Assembly: GCA_963719875.1 (NCBI GenBank)
Contig: CAVRDJ010000002.1
Location: 2,604,001 to 2,668,000 of the forward strand
Source: Palsa-360 sp963719875
GTDB lineage: Bacteria; Acidobacteriota; Terriglobia; Acidiferrales; UBA7541
Direction of reading: 5' to 3'
DNA: 64,000 bases
In this document: in pieces, positions 8,398-17,816 of the stretch
Layout of the letters: each line of letters begins with the position of its first letter
How positions within the stretch are numbered: position 1 is the first letter of the stretch
Made by a program: the position numbers and the translations under genes
The notes under the pieces: model-generated
Told to the model about the DNA's origin: nothing
The model's input: the letters and a program-made list of their open reading frames with translations, nothing else
Database searches by the model: none

Positions 8398-9474
8398 CTA
8401 CAGGCGGGCGCTTCCGCCACCTGCCGCCGCTGTTTCGTACCGATGCGCTTCCGCCCTTCGCCCTTCCTGGCGGAGCAACGCAGCGTAAAACTGCATGGTT
8501 TGCAGCACGGCCGGGTCATCTGCCCCTAGATTTTTTTCACGGATTTCTAGGGCTCTCTTGTAAAGGGGCTCGGCCGCGTCGTACTTCCCTTCACAGTAAT
8601 AGAGCAGCGCCAGATTATTTAGGCTGGCGGCAACATCGAGATGATTCGGTCCCAGCTTTTGTTCCGTGGCCTTCAAAGCTCCTTCCAGCAGGGGCTCGGC
8701 TTCCGTGTAATTTCCCGTCGCCCGGTAAATTTCTCCGAGAGCGTGCTGCGCTGAATTCGCTTCCGGGTTCTCCGTCTGTCCGATGTTTTCCCAGATTGCC
8801 AACGCGTGAGCATACATCGGTCCCGCGTCCGCATTGTCGCTTCGGGAGTGGTAAATTTCGCCCAGGTGGAACAGAGCGTCGGCAACATCCGTGCCCTCCG
8901 GCTTGCCTTCCTCATTCCAGAGGACCAGCGCTCGCTTGTAGAGAGGTTCAGCACTGTCATCCTCGTTCCGGGAGTGATAAATACCGGCCAGACCAGCTTC
9001 TGTGGTGGCTTCGTTGCCGCTCGCCTTCTTTCCCAACTGTTCCCAGATACCCAGCGCACGAATGTAAAGCGGTTCGGCTTTGGCATCCAGGCTTTCGTCA
9101 TGATACAGAGCCGCGAGATTATTCAGGGCAATAGCGATAGAAGCTTTCTGGCGCGGGTCTTTCTCCAGAATCGTCAGTGCTTGCTGGTACGTTTGCTCCG
9201 CCTGGGGGTACATGGATTGGTCCTGGTAGAAGACAGCCAGGTTGTTCAGGCTGATGGCGACTCCAGGATTGTCAGCGCCCAGGGTCTTTTCCTGGATCCC
9301 GATGGCTTCCTTATAAAAAGTCTCCGCCAGCGCATATTCGCCTCGCTGGCTCGCTGCCACGGCTGCGGAGGTAGCTGCACTCCACTCCGATGCCTGCGCG
9401 GGTGTGGAGCGTACTCCAAGAAGAATTAATAGACTGAAAATGGTGGCTAGAGTTGTTTTGTTCGAAATCATCAT
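8398..9474 (-). CDS. Secreted tetratricopeptide-repeat protein
   Basis: 358 residues with a signal peptide (TLATIFSLLILLGVRSTPAQA) and about seven 42-residue TPR units of the kinesin-light-chain type, for example LAETFYKEAIGIQEKTLGAD, ISLNNLAVFYQDQSMY and AEPLYKRALEIREKNLGADD. The repeats run from about residue 38 to 345. TPRs of this sort form a protein-binding superhelix; no catalytic domain is present. The N-terminal signal places it in the periplasm or outside the cell. The upstream flank holds no co-oriented partner, so it seems monocistronic. The binding partner is unknown. Confidence 0.85.
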   Translation of the reverse strand: MMISNKTTLATIFSLLILLGVRSTPAQASEWSAATSAAVAASQRGEYALAETFYKEAIGIQEKTLGADNPGVAISLNNLAVFYQDQSMYPQAEQTYQQALTILEKDPRQKASIAIALNNLAALYHDESLDAKAEPLYIRALGIWEQLGKKASGNEATTEAGLAGIYHSRNEDDSAEPLYKRALVLWNEEGKPEGTDVADALFHLGEIYHSRSDNADAGPMYAHALAIWENIGQTENPEANSAQHALGEIYRATGNYTEAEPLLEGALKATEQKLGPNHLDVAASLNNLALLYYCEGKYDAAEPLYKRALEIREKNLGADDPAVLQTMQFYAALLRQEGRRAEAHRYETAAAGGGSARL

Positions 9475-9890
9475 GTGCCTCCTCGTGTTCGCTTGGCGTC
9501 TTACGGCTTAACAAGCCTACTTTCCCAAAAAAGCTTGGCGACACCAATGAGGCATCAGTGCCAAATAGGGCCGCCATACGTATTGGGAGTTCTGGTACCC
9601 GGTCTGGAATCAAGCCTGAAAGACACCCTGGGACTCCAGATCTCTGGGAAGCGTAATATTATCAGTGATTTACGCGCCGGTCCTGTCGTGTCTCTCGTAT
9701 CCAAGGGCCTGAGAGGGAGTCCTAAAATTTCGACCAGTACTCGGGAATCTTTTGGGTCCTGTGACAAGCTATCTTTGACTTCGCGCAAAGGCCATGTTAT
9801 TGAGAACGATATTTCTGGGATGTATGAGTTGAGCGCGCCGCGAATTTACCGCCAATCTTTTTGTCTGCGGGGATCAGACGGAGGCCAGCG
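9475..9890. other. Intergenic region without recognised gene
   Basis: This 416-bp stretch separates the divergent TPR and Tat-hydrolase genes and should hold both promoters. A 151-codon frame across it shows no family resemblance and overlaps the downstream gene, so it was not called. No repeat or RNA motif was recognised. Confidence 0.5.
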
Positions 9891-11333
9891 ATGTCAAAAT
9901 CAAACAAGCCAGAAGCAACAAAGAAATTAGTGCAGCGCCGGGAGTTTCTAGGCGGCGCGGCCACGATGGCCGGCGCGTCCTTCATGGGGCGCGGGGCTGG
10001 TTCCACGTGGCCTGGACTGCTGGCCGCAACGCCACCCGATCCACCTCCCGCGCCCGAAATGAACGCGGCGACGGAGCGCAAGATGAAGCGCTGGCAGGAG
10101 CAGCGCTGGCTGCTTGACGCCGTTGTACAGACCCTGGGCCTGGAATGGGATCAGGCGCGCGTCGCCTACACGCTGGGGCCCTGCGGCCCGGACGCGACAG
10201 GTGATTTCATCGGCATCCGGTCGCGAGTGCGCAAATACAACGATATCGCCCGCGAGTACACGCGCGCCGCCGTGCGCCGCGAACGCTTGGCGCGCCAGTT
10301 CGAGGCGGATGGCCACGCCATCGCCGCGCGAGAAAGTTACTTCATCGCGGCGCTGCTTTATGGAAGCGCGCAATGGCCGATCTTCGCGGTGACGCGCGAA
10401 AACCTTGCTCTCAACGAGAAGAAAGCCTCCGCCTACTCGAAATACATGGAACTCGCCGATCACGAAATCCGCAAAGTGGAAATCCCGTTTGGCGGCAATG
10501 GCAAATCCTTGCCCGGCTATTTCCATTTGCCGCCGAAACGCGGGACGGGCCGGATTCCCGCCGTATGGGCGATCGGGGGAATGGACAGCATCAAGGAAGT
10601 TGGCGTCGCGCTCTATGGAGACAAACTGCTCGAACGCGGTATCGCGGTGCTGGCGCTTGAAGGGCCCGGGCAGGGCGAATGTTGCGTTCGTGAAATTCAC
10701 CCGACGGCAACAAACTGGATGCAGGCTGGCCCATTGGTCCTGTCGTGGCTTCGTTCGCAAAACGAAGTCGATCCCGACCGCATCGCGCTGTCTGGCGTGA
10801 GCATGGGCTCGTTTTGGGGGACGCAAGTGGCTTCCGTCGACGACCGGCTGAAGGGCTGCGTGTTGCGGTCCACGTGCCACGAACCCGGCATGAACACGCT
10901 CTTCAATGTGGCCTCGCCCACTTTCAAGCTGAGGTTCATGTACATGGCGGGTTTCACCGATGAAGCGGAATTCGACAAATTCGCCCAGACCCTTTCGCTG
11001 AAGGGGGTCGGGGAGAAGATCAAAGTTCCATACTTGGTTATGGCCGGAGAGGATGATCAGCTCAGCCCGATTGAATACACCTACGATTTGTTCGAGACGA
11101 TCTCGGCGCCCAAACAGTTGCTGGTCTACGAAGGGGCGGAACACGGCCTGGTGGGATCTTCCGCCGCGGCATTGGGTCCCAGCCAAACGACGTACTTCGC
11201 GGACTGGCTAAAGGACCGCTTGGACGGCAAGCCCATGCAGACCAAGCACATGAAAGTGGACGCCAGCGGGCAGATTCACGAGTCCACGTTTGAAGAGGCG
11301 CGCAAGGCCCTTTCCATTCCTCTGCAAGGCTAG
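9891..11333 (+). CDS. Tat-exported alpha/beta hydrolase (FrsA/DUF1100-like esterase)
   Basis: 480 residues from ATG at 9891, preceded by GGAGG seven bases upstream. The N-terminus carries a twin-arginine signal (VQRREFLGGAATMAGASF). A helical region (about 60-190) precedes the hydrolase core, as in FrsA-type esterases and 2,6-dihydropseudooxynicotine hydrolase, which cleave C-C or ester bonds. The triad is visible: Ser304 in GVSMGSFWG, Asp388 or 389 in AGEDDQLSP and His418 in GAEHGLVG. The enzyme is expected to act in the periplasm. A palindromic repeat begins immediately at its stop codon. The substrate is not predictable. Confidence 0.85.
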   Translation: MSKSNKPEATKKLVQRREFLGGAATMAGASFMGRGAGSTWPGLLAATPPDPPPAPEMNAATERKMKRWQEQRWLLDAVVQTLGLEWDQARVAYTLGPCGPDATGDFIGIRSRVRKYNDIAREYTRAAVRRERLARQFEADGHAIAARESYFIAALLYGSAQWPIFAVTRENLALNEKKASAYSKYMELADHEIRKVEIPFGGNGKSLPGYFHLPPKRGTGRIPAVWAIGGMDSIKEVGVALYGDKLLERGIAVLALEGPGQGECCVREIHPTATNWMQAGPLVLSWLRSQNEVDPDRIALSGVSMGSFWGTQVASVDDRLKGCVLRSTCHEPGMNTLFNVASPTFKLRFMYMAGFTDEAEFDKFAQTLSLKGVGEKIKVPYLVMAGEDDQLSPIEYTYDLFETISAPKQLLVYEGAEHGLVGSSAAALGPSQTTYFADWLKDRLDGKPMQTKHMKVDASGQIHESTFEEARKALSIPLQG

Positions 11334-11428
11334 TAGCGCGGGCTTCAGCCTGCGGGAGTTCGTCCTTGCAAGGACCAAAACCCGCAGGCTGAAGCCCGCG
11401 CTACCCGCAGGCTGAAGCCCGCGCTACC
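11333..11428. repeat. GTAGCG palindromic repeat, full copy plus extra half
   Basis: Left arm 11333-11356 (GTAGCGCGGGCTTCAGCCTG...) and right arm 11381-11404 are inverted copies, with a second right arm at 11404-11428. The same family recurs at 31.87, 45.52, 46.54, 47.33 and 48.59 kb. It starts at the stop codon of the upstream gene and may serve as a 3' hairpin. Confidence 0.85.
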
Positions 11429-11458
11429 AACGCCGCAGACCATGCGCCACTTTTGTTT

Positions 11459-11881
11459 CTATTGTTCCACCTTGAATTTCACGGGCTTGATGAAAAGTTT
11501 GTCGCCCACTTGAACGGAGACATTGTAATCGCCGGGCTTGACCTGAGGCACCTTCACCGTAATTTTATCTTCGCTCTGCTCGACGATCGTGGCTTTGTAA
11601 TCATTCTTGTCGTCCGAGAGGAACACGGAAGAAACCGACCCTTTCCCCAAATTGCTTCCAGACACCGTCAGGGTGTCGTTCACTTTGCCCGATTCAGGAT
11701 CGACTCCGGTCACCTGCGGCGCGTTTTGCGCCACGGCCAACGAAGAAAAAAGAATCACTCCCGCAAGAAACACCCATCGTTTGAACAGGTTTCTCCTACG
11801 ATCGGTATTCGTACCGTTTTTCGTGCTGGAAGAGAGTAGAGTCTTGCCGAAACCCGGCCCGCTGGCTGAGAGAGTGGCCAT
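11459..11881 (-). CDS. Small exported IPT/TIG-domain protein
   Basis: 140 residues. After a basic N-terminal stretch there is a hydrophobic segment (RWVFLAGVILFSSLAVAQ, about residues 35-52) acting as a signal peptide or anchor. The remainder is one IPT/TIG immunoglobulin-like domain: PQVTGVDPESGKVNDTLTVS, GSNLGKGSVSSVFLS and VKVPQVKPGDYNVSVQVGD. Such domains serve in surface binding. AGGTG upstream of the ATG supports the start, although the 34 residues before the hydrophobic segment are unusually long. It lies downstream of the cytochrome-propeller pair on the same strand, 126 bp apart, and could be cotranscribed. Function unknown. Confidence 0.75.
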   Translation of the reverse strand: MATLSASGPGFGKTLLSSSTKNGTNTDRRRNLFKRWVFLAGVILFSSLAVAQNAPQVTGVDPESGKVNDTLTVSGSNLGKGSVSSVFLSDDKNDYKATIVEQSEDKITVKVPQVKPGDYNVSVQVGDKLFIKPVKFKVEQ

Positions 11882-12007
11882 CGTTCACCTCACGCAAGGG
11901 GGCACGATTTTGGATTTCAATCTGCCCTTGCGCAGGACCGTACACCCTATGTCCTGCCCTGTCAATGTTCAGAGCGTACTTTCCTGGTCGGGCGGGGCTT
12001 CTTGCGC

Positions 12008-13909
12008 CTATTGCGCCCGCGCTTGTTCCTGCTGCTGCACTTGCTGTTTTAGAGCTTGTATCTCTTCCTTGCTGCGGAACGTCATGCGCGCGACTCTTCG
12101 CGCCCGGGAATACGGCAGAATGATTTCCAACTTGCCGTCGCGTTCGAGCAGGGAAACGTAGCGAGCCTCCGCACCGAGAGTTGGGAACGGATATTCGGTC
12201 CATTTGGATGTCTTGGGGTCAAATTTGATAACTTCATCCGAATTCATGAGGTTGACCCAAACATTGTGTTCCTTGTCCACCGCGGCCTGATAGGGCTCCT
12301 GAACGTCTGGCCTGGGCAGGGGAATGACCGTCACCTTCAGGGTTTGCGTGTCGATCTTGGCGAGGCTTCCGCCCCACCAGTCGCAAACCCACACCACGTG
12401 ACCTTGTTTGTCGGCGCCCATTCGACGCGGACCTTCGGCCCAGGGCCTGGCCGTATTCCAGGTCGATCCGGCCTCTTCATACATCTTCAACTCATCCGGC
12501 GAAAACTGGGCTTTGACTCCCGGCACTGGGGGAATCTTGATTTCGGTGACTTTTCCGGTCTCGAGGTCGGTCTTGGCGACGATGTCGAGATTCATTTCGG
12601 CCCACCAGCCGTTGCCGTCGCCGTCGGCGGTCAGCCCGTACGTGTTTCCGATACCGTCCGAATTCTTGAACGTGGGCGACTTAAATTCCATGAACTGCTT
12701 GGTCACGGGATCGAAACGCGAGGCTCCGTGGTAGGTCGAGGCCCAGATCTTGCCCTTCCCGTCCACGTCCACGGTCCCGGCGATAAATGTCGGCCCTTCC
12801 ATCGTATTGGGCGGCGTGTAGACCTGAAGCGTCTGCGCTGCGGGATCGACGTCGATCAATCGTCCCGGACCTTTTTCCTCGGCCGGAGAGATGTTGAACC
12901 AGATGTGGCCCTGGGAATCCCTCATTGCGCCATGCCCGTTGGCCGCAAGCCCGTGCAAGCCATCCACCCGGAAGAATTTGGTCTCGCCCGTTTTTGCATC
13001 CACGCGTCCGAGACTTGCATACGGGTTCGGAACGTTCACGGAAAACCAGATGTTCCCGTCCAGATCCGCTTGGGCGTCGTGTACTCCATGCTGGCCGAAA
13101 AAGGACGAAGGCGTGCCCAGCGACCAATCACTTCCGTTATTGATGGCGTATTGTTTAGGGGCATCGTTCGCGCCAAACAGCGGCACGTCATACTCGGTGA
13201 AGACAACTCGAGCCGAGTCTCCCGCCGGCCGCGGCCGCAGCTTGAACTTCATGTCGCTCTCTTCCGGACCGCGAGCCCGCGCCAGGTACGAGGCAAGCTC
13301 TTTCTCGTGAAAGTCGATCGACGGTGCGATCGGACTGTTCGGGCCCAGGTAGCCGCCGGCTACGTTCACACGTTTCATGACTTCCAGAATCGCGGTCCAG
13401 CCCGTTTCGTCAAACTTGTTCTGCAGAATGTAATTGGGCTGATGGCAGCTCGTGCAGCTGTTACGGAACACGCGCTTCAGCCTGCGGTCGTCCGGTGTCT
13501 GGTCGGGCAGCGCCGCGAGCATCTGATCACCCGACAGTTGTTGTGCGAAGTCCTTCGCCGGGTTCAAAACGAAATCCTGATGCTTCGTCGCGGCGAGGTC
13601 CACGCTGCCGCGCGCGATCTCGAAGCCGTCCGCCTGGGCCCATACTTCGTAGTGCCCCGCGGTCATGGCCGGGAAATAGTACGCGCCGTCTTCGTCCGTA
13701 AACACGGATGTGGTGATGGTGGTGCTGTCCATCTTCGCGGAGACCGTCACGCCGCTCATCTTCGCTCCCGCCGCCGATTTCACCGTTCCGGTCAGGAGCA
13801 TGCCGTCCGGAGCTGCGTGAGCCATCCGGGGAAGAATCGCCGCCAGCGCAAACAGCACGAGGGGGGCGCCGAAGAATTTCACGAACGCACGAGTTTGTGT
13901 GTGATTCAT
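12008..13909 (-). CDS. Exported carboxypeptidase-regulatory / haem c / Vgb-like propeller protein
   Basis: 633 residues with three modules after a signal peptide (residues 1-32, ending MAHAAPDG). Residues 38-115 form a carboxypeptidase-regulatory-like beta-sandwich (GTVKSAAGAKMSGVTVSAK ... FTDEDGAYYFPAM). Residues 135-215 carry a covalent haem-binding motif C152-T-S-C155-H156. From about 225 a propeller of the streptogramin-lyase (Vgb) type follows (DLDGNIWFSVNVPN, RDSQGHIWFNIS, DVDGKGKIWASTYHG). The fusion suggests an extracytoplasmic sensor or oxidoreductase. It lies 18 bp after the small cytochrome c gene and is almost certainly in one operon with it. The C-terminus is Gln-rich (QALKQQVQQQEQARAQ). 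Confidence 0.82.
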   Translation of the reverse strand: MNHTQTRAFVKFFGAPLVLFALAAILPRMAHAAPDGMLLTGTVKSAAGAKMSGVTVSAKMDSTTITTSVFTDEDGAYYFPAMTAGHYEVWAQADGFEIARGSVDLAATKHQDFVLNPAKDFAQQLSGDQMLAALPDQTPDDRRLKRVFRNSCTSCHQPNYILQNKFDETGWTAILEVMKRVNVAGGYLGPNSPIAPSIDFHEKELASYLARARGPEESDMKFKLRPRPAGDSARVVFTEYDVPLFGANDAPKQYAINNGSDWSLGTPSSFFGQHGVHDAQADLDGNIWFSVNVPNPYASLGRVDAKTGETKFFRVDGLHGLAANGHGAMRDSQGHIWFNISPAEEKGPGRLIDVDPAAQTLQVYTPPNTMEGPTFIAGTVDVDGKGKIWASTYHGASRFDPVTKQFMEFKSPTFKNSDGIGNTYGLTADGDGNGWWAEMNLDIVAKTDLETGKVTEIKIPPVPGVKAQFSPDELKMYEEAGSTWNTARPWAEGPRRMGADKQGHVVWVCDWWGGSLAKIDTQTLKVTVIPLPRPDVQEPYQAAVDKEHNVWVNLMNSDEVIKFDPKTSKWTEYPFPTLGAEARYVSLLERDGKLEIILPYSRARRVARMTFRSKEEIQALKQQVQQQEQARAQ

Positions 13910-13927
13910 TGCAGGCTCTCCTTTTTC

Positions 13928-14311
13928 CTAGTCGAGCGGGCCCATCGTGCCGCCGGGGGCCGGTTCCGTGCTCCTCGGCGGCTTCGGCACGGTTTTCAAA
14001 TATTCGACAATCGCGTCAACTTCCGCGGGTTGCAACCCGAACTTAAATCCCGGCATCTTGCCCGATCCGTTCCAGATCATTTCCTTAATCGCCTCTTCGC
14101 CCGCGTAGATGAGGCCCTTGTACAGCGGCGGCCCGTACATTTGAAATCCCGCCCTCGCCGGCGCATGGCAGATGCCGCAGCGTTGCTGAAACACACGTTG
14201 ACCTAATTTCTGGACATCGTTGAGGGGCTTCTCTGTGTTTGCCTGTTGGGCGCGCGCGGTGAGCGGAAAAATGCCGAGGAAAATCAAAATAGCCCATCGC
14301 ATACATCTCAT
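13928..14311 (-). CDS. Small periplasmic cytochrome c (class I)
   Basis: 127 residues with a signal peptide (RWAILIFLGIFPLTARAQ). The haem motif is C45-G-I-C48-H49 and the likely axial Met is Met86 in GSGKMPGFKFGL; DAIVEYLKTV is the typical C-terminal helix. A GGAG motif nine bases before the ATG supports the start. As the first gene before the haem-containing propeller protein it probably carries electrons to or from that protein, or to a terminal oxidase. The C-terminal tail (PKPPRSTEPAPGG) is low-complexity. Confidence 0.88.
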   Translation of the reverse strand: MRCMRWAILIFLGIFPLTARAQQANTEKPLNDVQKLGQRVFQQRCGICHAPARAGFQMYGPPLYKGLIYAGEEAIKEMIWNGSGKMPGFKFGLQPAEVDAIVEYLKTVPKPPRSTEPAPGGTMGPLD

Positions 14312-14401
14312 GGAGGATTCTCCTGTGCAAACTCTACCACGAAGGGTACTTCACGGAATAGGTTCTTTAATCAAAGACTTAAATCCGCATGACTCACAAC
14401 A

Positions 14402-14606
14402 TTAGCCCGCATTTCTCACAAGCTGCAATAACGTCAGCTAGGAAGATCTCCTCTTCCTCAAACCTGCGGAGAGATTCTTCGGGGCACAAACCGCCCCTCA
14501 GAATGACACAGTGCTTCAAGTTGTCATTCTGAGCGAAGCGAAGAATCTCTCTGAATCCCGCAATACACGAGAACCATGACCCGAACTGGTGAGAAATGCG
14601 GGTTAG
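14402..14606. mobile_element. 205-bp MITE-like element, copy 1
   Basis: Ends are imperfect inverted repeats: TTAGCCCGCATTTCTCAC at the left and GTGAGAAATGCGGGTTAG at the right, differing at one position, with TTAG at both outer edges (possible target duplication, or TA). Internal inverted arms contain the dispersed GAGAGATTCTTC / GAAGAATCTCTC motif. A second copy at 56815-57019 differs at five positions. No transposase is encoded, so mobilisation would be in trans. Confidence 0.8.
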
Positions 14607-14647
14607 AGCCTGAACGGACTGAGGCCCGCGCCATAAACCCCCGATCT

Positions 14648-16093
14648 TCACCGGCTTCCGCGGCGGAATTGCCCTTCATCGCTTCCGATCACGAGAAATT
14701 TCATGAAGTTTGTAGTGCCACCCACAAAAAGCGGCGTCCCCGCCACGATCCCGACCACGTCCCCGGGCTGGACGAGATGCTCTTCCAGCAGGCGTTTTTC
14801 CGCGGCCTGGACCAATTCTTCAATGTCTTGCACTTTGCCGATGGTGCGTGGCACGACGCCCCAATTGAGCGAGAGACGGCGGCGCGTTTCTTGAATCGTC
14901 GAGAACGCGATAATCGGGCGGCGAGGGCGGTGTTTGGAAACCAGACGCGCCGTGGAACCGGTCTCGGTAAATACGGCAATCACTTTCATATGCAACTCTT
15001 CCGAAGCATGGCAAATCAATTCGGAGGCGGTTTCGGCGATGTTGAATTGCGCCGGATTCGGACGAAGGACGTGCGCATTGTTGGCTTCCGCTTCGCGAAT
15101 GATGCGGTCCATCATTTGCACGGCTTCCAGCGGATAGGCGCCCGACGCGGTCTCGGCCGAGAGCATCAGGGCGTCGCTGCCATCGAACACGGCGTTGGCT
15201 ACGTCGGAAGCTTCGGCGCGCGTGGGACGCGGATTCAGCGTCATCGATTCGAGCATTTGCGTCGCGGTGATCACCGGGCGGCGCGCCTCGCAAGCCTTGG
15301 CGATGATTTGTTTTTGCACCACGGGAACTTTCTCCGGGCTCATCTCCACGCCCAGATCGCCGCGGGCCACCATCACTGCATCGGACACATGGAGAATCTC
15401 ATCCAGATTGTCAATCGCCTCGGGCTTTTCCAGCTTGGCAATCACCGGGACGTCTTGCTTGGCGCGGGAAATGGCCTTCTTGGCCTGCAGCACGTCCTTC
15501 GCGCTGCGAACAAAACTCACCGCAACGAAATTCGCGCCTTGCTCCATTGCGAACACGAGATCCTCGTGATCTTTTTCCGTGACGGCCGGGATTCGCAATT
15601 TTACGCCGGGCAAATTAATCCCCTTGTGCTCGCCAAGCAGTCCGCCGTTGACGACTTTGCACAAAACGGAGGTCGATGTGGTCGAAAGCACGTGCAATTC
15701 AATCAGGCCGTCCCCCAGCAGAATGCGGTCGCCGCGCGAAACGTCTCGGGCCATGCGTTTATACGTGGTGCTTACTCCCGCGCTTGTCCCGTCTATTGGA
15801 CGGATCGAAATCGTAAATCGCTGCCCCGTTACCAATTGCACGGGCTGCTTGCCCTTGAGCGCGCCTGTGCGGATTTTCGGGCCCTGAAGATCGGCCAGAA
15901 TGCCGATCGGCTTCGAGAGTCGCGCGGAGGCCTCCCGAACACGCTTGATCGTGCGCGCGTGATCTTCATGAGTCCCGTGAGAGAAGTTGAGCCGCGCCAC
16001 GTCCATCCCGGCGCGCATCAGACGCTCGATCATTTCAGACGAGTCGCTGGCGGGTCCCAGAGTGCATACAATTTTAGCACTGCGAAAATTCAT
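14648..16093 (-). CDS. pyk: Pyruvate kinase
   Basis: 481 residues, full length. It converts phosphoenolpyruvate and ADP to pyruvate and ATP in the cytoplasm, the last step of glycolysis. Recognisable are the N-terminal KIVCTLGPASDSSEMIERL, ARLNFSHGTHEDH, ILADLQGPKIRTG (metal and nucleotide site), VIAKLEKPEAIDNLDEI (phosphoryl-transfer region), VMVARGDLGVEMSPEKVP and the family signature near RPVITATQMLESM. The C-terminal regulatory domain is present (TGSTARLVSKHRPRRPIIAF). The ATG opens directly with the conserved beta strand, so the start is firm. The gene appears monocistronic; the MITE lies just beyond its stop. Confidence 0.97.
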   Translation of the reverse strand: MNFRSAKIVCTLGPASDSSEMIERLMRAGMDVARLNFSHGTHEDHARTIKRVREASARLSKPIGILADLQGPKIRTGALKGKQPVQLVTGQRFTISIRPIDGTSAGVSTTYKRMARDVSRGDRILLGDGLIELHVLSTTSTSVLCKVVNGGLLGEHKGINLPGVKLRIPAVTEKDHEDLVFAMEQGANFVAVSFVRSAKDVLQAKKAISRAKQDVPVIAKLEKPEAIDNLDEILHVSDAVMVARGDLGVEMSPEKVPVVQKQIIAKACEARRPVITATQMLESMTLNPRPTRAEASDVANAVFDGSDALMLSAETASGAYPLEAVQMMDRIIREAEANNAHVLRPNPAQFNIAETASELICHASEELHMKVIAVFTETGSTARLVSKHRPRRPIIAFSTIQETRRRLSLNWGVVPRTIGKVQDIEELVQAAEKRLLEEHLVQPGDVVGIVAGTPLFVGGTTNFMKFLVIGSDEGQFRRGSR

Positions 16094-16146
16094 GGCTTTT
16101 TATTCCGAACCCATTCTGCCTGGAAGGGGTGTGAGGTTTCTTCGGC

Positions 16147-17574
16147 CTACTTCGAGGAGGCGAAGTCGCTCACCACATGATATAGGAAGACGACCCCCTT
16201 GTGAAAGCTATCGACGGGAATTCGTTCGTCGTCGGAGTGCACTCGTGAGCCATCGTTTTCGATCATGGGAAAGGGCTCGAGTCCGTAGGCCTGAACTTTG
16301 TGCAGACGCAAGCTTGAGGAGTCCGTCGCCCCAGTTCCAAGCAGGGGCACCGTGATTGCGCCGGGAAATTCCTGCGGCGTCAGGCGCTCGATGGTCTGGT
16401 ACAAGGAAGTCTTCAGGTCGGAGGGAGGCGCGTTTTCGCCGGAATCGGGCGCGAGCTGAAACTTGATTTGCGGGTCATTGACGATCTTGACGAACTGCCC
16501 CATCAACTCCTCGATGGAATGCCCGGGAAGCATTCTCACGTTCAAGTTGGCGGTCGCTACCGAGGGAACCACGTTCACTCGGACACCGGCCTGCAACATG
16601 GTCGGCGCAATCGTATCGCGCAGCATGGAGTTCCACATCGGGCTTTCGTCGGAGATGTGCTTGGCGGCGAGGTCGGCGCGCCCAGGCTGTTCGAGCGCGC
16701 GCATCCATTTGGCGATTTCGTCGTCCTCGATCTTTGCAAGCTGCTCGAAATAGCGGAGTGTGATCGTGCTCGGTTGCGAAGGGACTTGATACGTTCCCAA
16801 TTTTTCGATGGCTGCCGCCAAATGAATGACCGCGTTGTCAGGCTTGGGCAAGGAGCCGTGTCCCGAGGTCCCTGTCGCTGTCACCGTGACGTTGTAAGCC
16901 ACCTTTTCGCTCGCCTGGACGCCGACGTATTGCACCTTGCCGTTTTTCAGGATCACGCGGCCGCCCTCGTTGAGCGAGTAGGCGCAGGCAATCTTGTCCC
17001 AATATTTCTGAATGGTCACTTTGATGCTGGCCGAGCCGCCTTGCTCTTCGTCATCGGTGGCGAGAAAAAGGACGTCGCGTGCGAGGCGCGCGCCCGTGCG
17101 CTTGAGCTCGACTATCGTGGCGATGTTGGCGGCCAGCATAGCCTTGTCGTCAATCGAACCGCGGCCGTACATGTAGCCGTCACGAATCACCGCCGCGAAC
17201 GGATCCACAGTCCATTTGGCTGCATCAACGCCGACCGTATCCTGGTGCGCGACGAGGAGCAGGGCATTGGACGGGTCGGGAAGCGGGCCCGCCTGTAAAC
17301 GCGCGACCACGATGCTTCGGCCGGGGGCCATTTCAATTACTTCGTTGGAAATGCCTTCTTTTTGAAAAATGGCTGAAATATATTTTGCGACCACAGCCTC
17401 ATTGCCTGGAGGATTCACGGAATTGATGCGCACCAAATCGCTGAGCCAGACCTGGGCTTCATCGGCCAGCTTGCTGAGATCGGGCTTCGCCATGGGCGCT
17501 TGCGCCCGGGCGCCTGCGCTGGCGGCAATGGCCCACGCGACGGTCAATATAATCCGGCCTGTACGATGCAACAT
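16147..17574 (-). CDS. Exported M20-family metallopeptidase
   Basis: 475 residues from ATG at 17574, selected for GGAGG eight bases upstream and because it starts a signal peptide (MLHRTGRIILTVAWAIAASA, cleavage near ARA-QAP). M20 enzymes are di-zinc amidohydrolases or carboxypeptidases. Metal-site motifs present are LLVAHQDTVGVDAAKW (His, Asp), YGRGSIDDKAM (bridging Asp), DDEEQGGSASIK (Glu pair) and the late His in SRVHSDDERIPV. The dimerisation insert runs from about residue 215 to 340. Likely periplasmic hydrolysis of peptides or N-acyl amino acids. It lies 53 bp upstream of the pyruvate kinase start, on the same strand. Confidence 0.9.
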   Translation of the reverse strand: MLHRTGRIILTVAWAIAASAGARAQAPMAKPDLSKLADEAQVWLSDLVRINSVNPPGNEAVVAKYISAIFQKEGISNEVIEMAPGRSIVVARLQAGPLPDPSNALLLVAHQDTVGVDAAKWTVDPFAAVIRDGYMYGRGSIDDKAMLAANIATIVELKRTGARLARDVLFLATDDEEQGGSASIKVTIQKYWDKIACAYSLNEGGRVILKNGKVQYVGVQASEKVAYNVTVTATGTSGHGSLPKPDNAVIHLAAAIEKLGTYQVPSQPSTITLRYFEQLAKIEDDEIAKWMRALEQPGRADLAAKHISDESPMWNSMLRDTIAPTMLQAGVRVNVVPSVATANLNVRMLPGHSIEELMGQFVKIVNDPQIKFQLAPDSGENAPPSDLKTSLYQTIERLTPQEFPGAITVPLLGTGATDSSSLRLHKVQAYGLEPFPMIENDGSRVHSDDERIPVDSFHKGVVFLYHVVSDFASSK

Positions 17575-17816
17575 TACGTGTTCCTCCAAGCGAAAATTCA
17601 GCCACTCTCTCAACTGATTCATCGTACCATGTGCGCCGGAGATGCAAGCCCGGGCATACGGCCGCGTGTGCCGCGAAGAAAACTAGATTTGAACATCCTG
17701 GCGCTTCGTGGCAGCATCGAAGGGGCAGGGCAGTCTCTTTCAGCGAGGCCCCAGGACTGGGCAATGGATGTTCTTTCCCAGGAAGAATACAGCGATTCCG
17801 TGAGGTTCAACAAGCC

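Noticed and set aside
9475..9930. 151-codon plus-strand frame in the divergent region before the Tat hydrolase
   Set aside because: No recognisable similarity; it overlaps the ribosome binding site and start of the downstream gene.
12056..14206. Plus-strand frame of 716 codons opposite the cytochrome-propeller genes
   Set aside because: Antisense shadow; the residues are His/Arg-rich with no motifs and the minus-strand genes have clear domains and signals.
14394..14651. ORF inside MITE copy 1 encoding a Glu-rich FEEEEIFLADVIAACEKCGL peptide, also in copy 2
   Set aside because: It is a by-product of the repeat sequence; frames differ outside the element and no start context or homology is seen.
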